Shown: positions 56,589 through 64,000 of the stretch, piece by piece
Layout of the letters: each line of letters begins with the position of its first letter
Position numbering within the stretch: the stretch's first letter is position 1
DNA from: Gnetum montanum
Taxonomy: Eukaryota; Streptophyta; Gnetopsida; Gnetales; Gnetaceae
Direction of reading: 5' to 3'
DNA: 64,000 nt
Assembly: GCA_015680685.1 (NCBI GenBank)
Contig: MNCI01004721.1
Coordinates: 94,536-158,535, forward strand
The notes under the pieces: model-generated
What the model saw: the letters and a program-made list of their open reading frames with translations, nothing else
Told to the model about the DNA's origin: nothing
Databases searched by the model: none
Made by a program: the position numbers and the translations under genes

Positions 56589-58560
56589 AGTTATTCACAA
56601 ATCAAGGGATTTTGAATGCATTTAGAATTGAAATAAGAGCTAAATGCAAGCCAAAAAGCTAAAAAGTCATAACAACAACACAATTGAGGGTATGGTTCAA
56701 GAAATTGAAGTAATTTGAACATGTGGGATGAGTTTTTGGAGGATGTTTCTTAGGCCAAAGTTTAGCATAATCTCATTGTTAGAAGTTATCAAGATGATCA
56801 AGATTACCATGGGACCTATGGTTAGGATGTTAAACTGAAGGTAAACTAAAATGAATGTAAGTGGGTCCTCCCCAAGGTAGGCCTATGCCTAATATGCCCT
56901 TGCATGACCTTATCATAAGAAGTTCGTAGGCACACAAGATGATAAATGGTTGTTTTAAGTTAAACTCTGCACCCATGTGAGGGATTTTGTTAGGATTATG
57001 TAAACTATAAGACAAGACTATCAATTTATCATGGCATGAGGTCGTAAGGTGAGAACAAAATAGAGTATGTGAATGATAGATAGAGAATAGTAGATGAATG
57101 AGCTGCATCCTGGTTGCATGGGATCCTTAGTGGAGTTTGTAACTTAAGATGGTTACAATGACCTTGCATTAATATATTCCTTCTCTTCTACCATCAAAAG
57201 CTTATGACAACCATAAAGGAAAACCATCACAACAAGAGAAGAACAAGAAAAAAGAAGGAATTATGTAAGGCCTTAATTAGAGGAGTCTCTTAAGGCATGG
57301 GTAACATGTCTTTCTAGTTCCATAACTAGTACTTGTAGCCCATGAGATTGTCTAAGAAGTGTGCTTTGAATTCCCATTTTTGTGTGTTGTTTTTTTTGAA
57401 TGGGAACCACACCATATATAGACATGCTTTCTTTTATGGTCAGTAGCAAAGCAATGATACACCGATGAGAAGGCTTAGAACTTAAGAAGGAAGTTAAGAA
57501 AAGAACACAACAAATCCTCTTGAGGTCACATCCTTTTTCATTCCTACTTGGTCAATTTCTAGTTTGTTGGGTAACAAGATCACATGTTACTTTTAATTTT
57601 AATGTGAAAGAACCTTCATATTTCCATGATGTAGACTCTACATGGAATAAATGGAATGGGTGGATATCGTGAACTTACTACTTGATACCACTAGAATATT
57701 CATAGACTATTAGCAGAGAACTTAATCGAAGTACAAAGTTAACCTTTGGTAATCAATCATAACTTTGATAGGTATGTTCAAAAATTTTAAAAAATTCATA
57801 GTAGCCATGGAATAAAATTAGAGATTTCAAATAAGACTATATGAAAATAACAAGAAAAGAAAAATATATATAATAATTAGTAAAATATTAGAAAAGTGAA
57901 AAACATATGAATAACATTGCAAAACAAAAAGAAGAAAAATATTTTATTCTCATCAAGATGTTATGGTAGATGAATATCTCCCCCACAACTAAGTTGAAAG
58001 AAGGAGACTTGGAAAATGAAGCATGCTTGTTCTTGATCAAAGCTGTTAGTATTGTGGTTAGTTACTTAGTAATCACTCGTAACTTGGATAGCTACATTCA
58101 ACAATTTTTAAAAATTCACAATAGCCATGAAACAAAATTAGAGATTTTAAATAAGACTATTTGAAAATAACAAGAAAAGAAAAATATATAAAATAATTAG
58201 TAAAATATTAAGAAAGTGAAAAACATATGAAGAACACTGTCAAACAAAAATAAGAAAAATCTTTTATTCTCATCAAGATGTCATGGTAGATGGATATCTA
58301 CTCCACAACTAAGTTGGAAGGAGAAGATTCAGAAAATGAAGCATGCTTGTTCTTGATTAGAGGTGTTAGTATTATGGTCAATTACTTGGGAGTCCATGAA
58401 TGGTTTAAGTTACTAGATGTTGACTAGCATGTGTCTTCAAGGGCATGTTGGATGCTAAATTATCACAACCCTAGAAAGAAAAGTTGAGTGGATGATGTAA
58501 GGTCCTTCTCATAATGTCTAGAACTTAGTTCATTATAGCACATGCATGGGATGCCAATAG
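56589..58560 (-). other. Non-coding spacer of element F
   Basis: It holds the shared purine block (56,857-56,877, minus CCTTGGGGAGGACCCACTTA) and the tract-like TTAGTTGTGGGGGAGATATT (minus, about 57,973-57,992). A segment of about 300 bases is duplicated: 57,750-58,020 recurs at about 58,050-58,345 (shared AAAAATATATA and ATTCTCATCAAGATG). Confidence 0.65.
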
Positions 58561-59440
58561 AGAACCTTATCTCCTAGTTTTAATGTAACTTTTCTAATCT
58601 ATATGTTGTGAAGTTGTTTGTTGTGTGCCGTGTGCACTTCATTCATCATTAGAGCTACTCTTCAATTTTCTTCTAGCATGTAAGTGTAATGAGTAATTCT
58701 TTTTGTGCTAGGTTAATGTCTAACTTGAGCTCATAAGCAATTATAAGTGTACAGAGTTCAATTTGAATTGGAAGTTTAGATACCTTTTTGCACATTTACA
58801 CAAAGGAAAAGTAGCCTATAGGAAGTTTCCATGTTGAGCAAAATGCCTAAAGGGCATCATTGAGTTCAGTGCTCTAATCTTTCTTATATCTACTGATGGT
58901 TAATGTTAGAATTCATGTGATTTCCATATTGGTTATCTCTACTTGACCATTGGCCTAGGGGTGATAAGGTGTTGTGAGTTTATGTTTCATCTCCAAGTGT
59001 TACATCAACTTGTAAAAAATAGAACCTATGAAATATGTTCCATTGTTAGAAATCAGTGCTCTAGGTACACCAAACCTATTTACCACCTCTTGTTGGAAAA
59101 ATCAATCTATAGTGATAAATGTATAATTAGATATGGCTATAGCTTTAGTCCACTTGGTGTAATAGTCACTGACAATAATTATGTAGGATTTTCCATTAGA
59201 CATGGGAGTGATGATTCCCATGAAATCAATTCCTCTATCTTGTTGAAACTTCTCATGAGAATATAAAAAATGGTGACCATCCCTAAATATTATTGGCCAA
59301 AAGTATTCTACCATCGAGATCTTTATGGCAGTCCTTCTTACATAGTGGTCCTAATAAGGGCTTTCATGAGCATCTTAGAGGACTCTTAGTTGATTTGCAT
59401 TAGGTACACACCATCATACTAGGCTATTAGCACAAGCCTT
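58561..59440 (-). pseudogene. Integrase of element F
   Basis: Minus-strand text: VEYFWPIIFRDGHHFLYSH (N-terminal zinc domain, cysteines lost), DRGIDFMGI and SNGKSYIIIVSDYYTKWTKA (59,102-59,280), then NRFGVPRALISNNGTYF, TTPYHP and ANGQVEITN, then ALWAF and KLPIGYF. The second catalytic Asp (SDNGT in relatives) is Asn. Stops throughout. Confidence 0.85.
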
Positions 59441-60960
59441 ATAATGTTTTGACTTGGTGAAGAAACTATTATTTGTTCCTATGATCCAATTTAGTACGAG
59501 TCTTTTGTGTGAGTAGATTTGAAAGGAAATCATCAAAGTAATTTATGATCCTTGATGCATTATCTTTGGTTACCTTAGCAAAGAGAAGTTCATCTAGAAA
59601 TTGATTAGATAAGCGCTCTTATTCATCTTTACTATCCCATCTTAATTGAGAAAAATGATTTGCAACTACATTGTTAGCCTCTTTTCTATCTACCATGCTA
59701 AGATCAGACTCCTATAATATCACCAACCATTGTATAACATAGGGGCTTACTATTGGCTTGTTCATTAGGAGGTAGATTACACTATGATATGTGTGCACAA
59801 AAACTGGATATCCAAGCACATAGTGGATGAATTTCTCTAAGGCATACACCATTGCCATAAGTTCTTTTTAAGTGGTGGTTTAGTTAAGTCGTGCACCCAC
59901 AATGCTCCTGCTTACATAATGGATATAATATGGATGTTTTTAATCATTCATTTGGGTAAGTATTGCTTCCAAGGCATAGTTGGATATGTCTGTCATGATG
60001 TAAAATGATTTGGACCAATCAAGGACACGTAGAATTTGAGTCTCTATGAGTTGCTTATTCAAGTGTTGGAATGTCTATTCACATTCCATGGTCCATTCAA
60101 AAGCCACATTCTTCTTGGTAAGCTCTACTAGTGGCTTGGCAATTTTAGAGAAATTTGTAATGAAGTACATGTAGTAACTAGTATAACAAAGAAATGACCT
60201 CACATCTTTGATAGTTTCAGGTTGTCTAATTATTCCTTGGATGACCCTTACCCTTTTAGGGTCCACCTAAATTCCTTTCCTTGGAATTCTATGTCCTTAG
60301 ACAATGCTATCTTAGACCATCAAGTGGCTCTTCTACTAGTTGAGCCACAAGTTTGTCTCCACACATCATTTTAGTACCTACTCAAGATGGTCTAATACTT
60401 GTTCAAAATTAGTACCATAGGTGGAGAAGTCAATCATGAAGACTTCAATGCCACTACTAATTTGATGCTAAAAGATGCTTAGGACCATGCATTAAAAAGT
60501 TATAATAGTATTACAGAGGCAAAAGGGCATATTTTTATATGTAAAAGTTCCTCATGGACTTGTAAAAGTTAGCTTGGCCTAGTCTTTTGGCATAATTTGA
60601 ATTTGGTTGTATCCACTATACTTATCAGGAAAGTTGTAATGATTGTGTCCTATAATTGTATCCAACACTTAGTTCACAAATGACAATCGAAAATGATCTT
60701 TGCATGTAGCCATGTTTAATAATTTGATGTTTATACAAACCCTTCATTATCCTCTTTTCTTTGGCACAATAATGTGTGGGCTTACCCACTCACTATCTAC
60801 CATAGAACAAATGAATCCTATATTAAGAAATTTTTTTAACTTCACTTTTTACAACTTGTGTTAGCTTTAGATTCAATATTCTTTATGACTATGTCTTTGG
60901 TTTGATGGTGGACTCTATATAGATTTGGTGCTGGCATATGCGTGGATTTATTATAGTTGA
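59441..60960 (-). pseudogene. Reverse transcriptase and RNase H of element F
   Basis: RT text on the minus strand includes YSGYNQI, TYKNMPFCLCNT (relatives: MPFGLCNAP) and EVFMIDFSTYG, where the catalytic pair DD is ID. The connection VDPKRVRVIQGIIRQPETIK and DVRSFLCYTSYY (60,170-60,270) is the usual RT-to-RNase H link. RNase H (59,441-60,070) is recognised mainly by position. Dead because of stops and the lost catalytic Asp. Confidence 0.85.
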
Positions 60961-61529
60961 TTCATCATATGACTAAGCAAAGACTATTTCCATTTGTTTA
61001 CTACTGGTAGCAACTTTTCTTTTTATTCCTTAGTAAAGTTAGCATTAATGACTAGCTTGCCATTATCAAGAAATACATATTCCAAAGTTGCCAATAAAGA
61101 TTTGAATTTAAGAGGATGTTATTTGAAATTATTAGGGATTTTCAACTCTCCCTAATCCATTTTTGCTTACGTTTGGAAGAGTTGGTTCTAAATTTGCTCC
61201 ATTTCATTGATCTTATTAATATAAGCATTTGTACGAAGTTTAACTAGTTCCATGCACATTATTAAACTCAAGTTAACATTTGCTATTAGTGACTAGGTAC
61301 CCTCTTATTTTGTGGCTGCTACGTATAGGCACCTTTGAATGTCTGACTTTTTGGTACACTTCTTACATGTTATGATGGAAGTGCTCTTTACAGCTCATAG
61401 TTTTTGCACACAATGGCATCATGTGTCATTGTGTATGAGGCATGGAACCCTCTTCTTCTTAACTTTTTCAAATTAATTTTCCTTAGAGATCTTCAAAGAG
61501 GGGTCTATGATCCTTAGCTTGGCATCAAT

Positions 61530-61830
61530 TAGCTTAGCTAAGCACGTCTTGTGATAATTCGAAAGTTTCCCTTATAGTTTTCCACATGGATTACTAGGAA
61601 ATCCAGTGGATAGGACCATCTGGAAGTGGTGGTCATAATATCGTCCACTAATCCTAAGGGAATGGTGATGGATTAACAAGAAAGCTTTGATCTAATGTTA
61701 CATTTCTTTATTAGATTTAGGTTCCAAGTTTTATATATTTCTAATGAGATCAAGTTCACCCTGGAACTTGAGTCTAGTAAAGCTTTGCATGGGTCATTTC
61801 CAATAGTCTGTAAGTAGTTTAGAGGACCTT
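61530..61830 (-). pseudogene. Aspartic protease of element F
   Basis: Minus-strand text DPCKALLDSSSRVNLISLEI aligns with PCKALLDLGYEVNLISLEIY in element C. The active-site DLG has become DSS. Downstream SYPLDFLVI matches as well. Confidence 0.75.
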
Positions 61831-61919
61831 TCAGATCAGATCTTTTCCTAAGAAGATGTCCTACCTTAATCTAGTCTATAACTGCATGAGTTAATATGAC
61901 AATGTGTATATTTTAGGAC

Positions 61920-62400
61920 CTTTGGTTTGAAGGAAGCTTGTTAATGATTCTCTAAGTAGCTTATGAAAAAGTAGCAATCATAGATGCTTGTAGGGGTTTA
62001 TATGAACTATTGGGTCTAAAGAAAGCCTTATTCAAGGCTTACATTTAGAACCACTTAAATTATAATTTGGTTGTAAGTTCATGGCCCATGTGGCATTGTG
62101 TTGTTGAGGCTACAATGTTATTTCACTTTGCATAAGTAGTGCGGGTAGCAAAGGAGTGGAATTGAAAGATGTAGAATGTTGTGCTAAATAATGAGAAGGA
62201 TAAGTGGAAGGAGATGTAGTTCGCAGAGTGGTTGCTATGTGATATTTAGGGGGATAATAGTAATGAGAAAAAGAAGCATGGCTTGTAGAGCCACTAAGAG
62301 ATGTAGGTTGTTAGACATAATATTGTTGGTGGCCACTTTGGACCACTAGTGTTTGTCCTCTTTCTTGTGATGAAAATTACAAGAATGAAACATTTTTCAA
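61920..62400 (-). pseudogene. gag C-terminal linker of element F
   Basis: Ser/Tyr/Pro/His-rich minus-strand text such as SHASFSHYYYPPKYHIATT, comparable to the linker in A and E. The gag capsid part was not found. Confidence 0.45.
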
Positions 62401-64000
62401 ACTCAAGTTTATGTGTTTACTAGTTTGTGGAAACACCAAGGCCCATATACCTCTAAATAAACTTAGCTAAAATTAGAGAAAACTTTATGTTTTGAGTTGT
62501 TGTTAATGTAAATTCTAAATATCACAATAGAGTGTATATAGAATTAAACAAATAAAAGCACTTTTATTAGAAGATTTAGCCATCTTTACTTCATTTGTCG
62601 AGTGAATAAAACTTTTCCACTATATGAAAGCTACTAGGTCTATGTAGTCTAGATTATATGTTCCATGTACAAACTAGTCTTTCATCTAATGCTTAATGGC
62701 AATTCCACAAAATCTATTGCGAATCTTCCTTAGAGAAAATTCCACAAGAAAACTAGAAATAGAGCAAGATTCAAAGGCTTTTTGGAAAAAGAAAAATAAT
62801 AGAATTGTGTAAACTCATAAACTTTAGAATGAGGTATTATTAACATGAGGAAACAATTTGAAAAATAAAGCTATTTCAAATCATCCAATAATACCAACAA
62901 ATTGTTGAACTCTTAGGTTCACTCAAGAAATTTTAAATAAGGCTACTTCAACATGAGCAAATGGTTTGAAAAGAAAACTAAGCCTATTTTAAAACTATTT
63001 AATAAATTCCAATAATTGCTAAAAATATAGCTATTTAAGCAATCTAACAATTCCAAGAATGAGATGATATAAATAATATAATCTTTCCCTTTAGCTAAGC
63101 AACTAAGATAAAGTAGGGAAATAATAGTTACCTCACAAGATAGAAGTAAATTAGATGAATCATATTTGAAGTTACAAAGCCACTGTATAGGAAATCACTC
63201 CTAGCTTTTTAAGTATTCTCCTCGTGCCAAAAGATGTTTTGAACAAATCTACTCTTGGCTATATATAATAGTCTTTGGTAGTTACAACCATTTTAGAAAT
63301 TAAAAGCTATAGTTACCTCATGTTCAGTTGACATGATTGCAATACATGGGATAATTTTTTTATGAATTAAGTGCCCCTCAACTGGTAACCATCATGATTT
63401 AAGAGAGATTTTATCAGCCTAATCTATTGTATTTAGAATTATTAAGCTCTATCATAGCTTCTCTGGTGCTCATTGATTTTCATAATCACAGGCTATTAGA
63501 TAGTTGCTCAATCTCTTAACAACCTTTTCTCTTTTTTAAATTTGGAACTCATTTGCTAGGCTAACCTCTTATAGTTGTAGATTTTTATAGTTTGATTCAT
63601 TAAATTTAACTTAGCATATTTCTCCCATAACTGATTCACTTATGAAATTTGTTAGCTTCATTGAAGTAGCGTTGGCTTGAATTTGAGCTTTCTTCTCAAT
63701 AACTTTAGCTATAATCCTAGTAACTATTATTATTCGTATTCGTGTGTAACGACTTTCTATTAGCTCTTCAATTCCCACACCTTATTGTATTGTGGCTCAT
63801 CTTTATGATGATGGCTCCATAATTTAATGGTTTCTTTGTGCTTTCTATTCTAAGATTTGATGGTTGTTCTGCTCATAGTTAGCTCTATTTTATTTTCTAT
63901 TTTCATTTGTAACTTTTGGTTTAGCATGGTGTCGATGGTAGAGCTTCTTTGAATTTCCTTGTAGAGTTGTTATATTGAAGGGTTGACATGGAAGAGCGAT
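62401..64000. other. Unassigned AT-rich sequence
   Basis: No capsid or LTR sequence of F is recognisable here, so either another insertion begins near 62,400 or this part of F has decayed. No gene seen. Confidence 0.4.

Larger units (their letters stand above)
56427..62400 (-). mobile_element. Element F, gag-pol part (continues at 45,550-50,053)
   Basis: The order from right to left is gag tail, protease, reverse transcriptase, RNase H, integrase, spacer and internal promoter, then the insertion of A. Text on both sides of A joins into sequence homologous to D (the D sequence around 9,325-9,400), confirming that F continues on the left with its aORF and 3' LTR. It is the only element here with a full set of pol domains, all mutated. 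Confidence 0.85.

Overview
The window is plant nuclear DNA. Two host genes with plant-type protein families and short canonical introns sit inside a mass of nested LTR retrotransposons, with a decayed LINE in an intron. The style (old, mutated, nested Ty3/gypsy elements and a 9.3-kb intron) fits a large-genome seed plant, possibly a gymnosperm, but the species cannot be named from this sequence.

Layout. 1-19,819 is a stack of related Ty3/gypsy elements of the Tat/Athila type. Element C (plus strand, 3' LTR 18,923-19,819) was entered in its 5' LTR by element D (plus, ending at 13,647). D was entered in its integrase by element E (minus, 5' LTR 5,724-6,579), and E was cut by another LTR (1-822). 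19,820-20,520 is tandem-repeat DNA. 21,930-24,710 is an intact nine-exon SnRK2 protein kinase gene (minus strand; 369 residues, closest by eye to subclass I) with its 5' leader and TATA box up to 25,065. 25,100-30,148 is intergenic, with an unrecognised protein-like stretch and a decayed solo LTR. 30,149-41,770 is a five-exon gene (minus) for a 380-residue borealin-like protein of the chromosomal passenger complex; its first intron holds a dead LINE and two repeat arrays. A solo LTR with a perfect 5-bp target duplication (42,546-43,597) lies just upstream and points at this gene. 44,216-64,000 is a second nest: an LTR fragment (G) was entered by element F (minus; aORF, integrase, RNase H, RT, protease and gag tail), and F was split by a complete element A (50,059-56,426, target duplication CTATT) and by a 1.4-kb insertion in its aORF.

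Main observation. All five internal copies carry an extra ORF (aORF) between gag/pol and the 3' LTR. It looks like the 'putative plant transposon protein' domain followed by coiled coil. About 415-500 bases before it, each copy has a TATA box; in four of the five a CATCATTTGC-like box follows 31-38 bases downstream (60 in F). Four of the five also carry, just upstream of that TATA box, the same copy-specific motif found in the U3 of their own LTR. This looks like a second promoter that has stayed matched to the LTR promoter. A, C and E lack reverse transcriptase and integrase, so they appear non-autonomous.

All element proteins except the gag frame of A are riddled with stops. Exon models come from reading splice sites and frames by eye; protein family names come from motif recognition, not from database searches.
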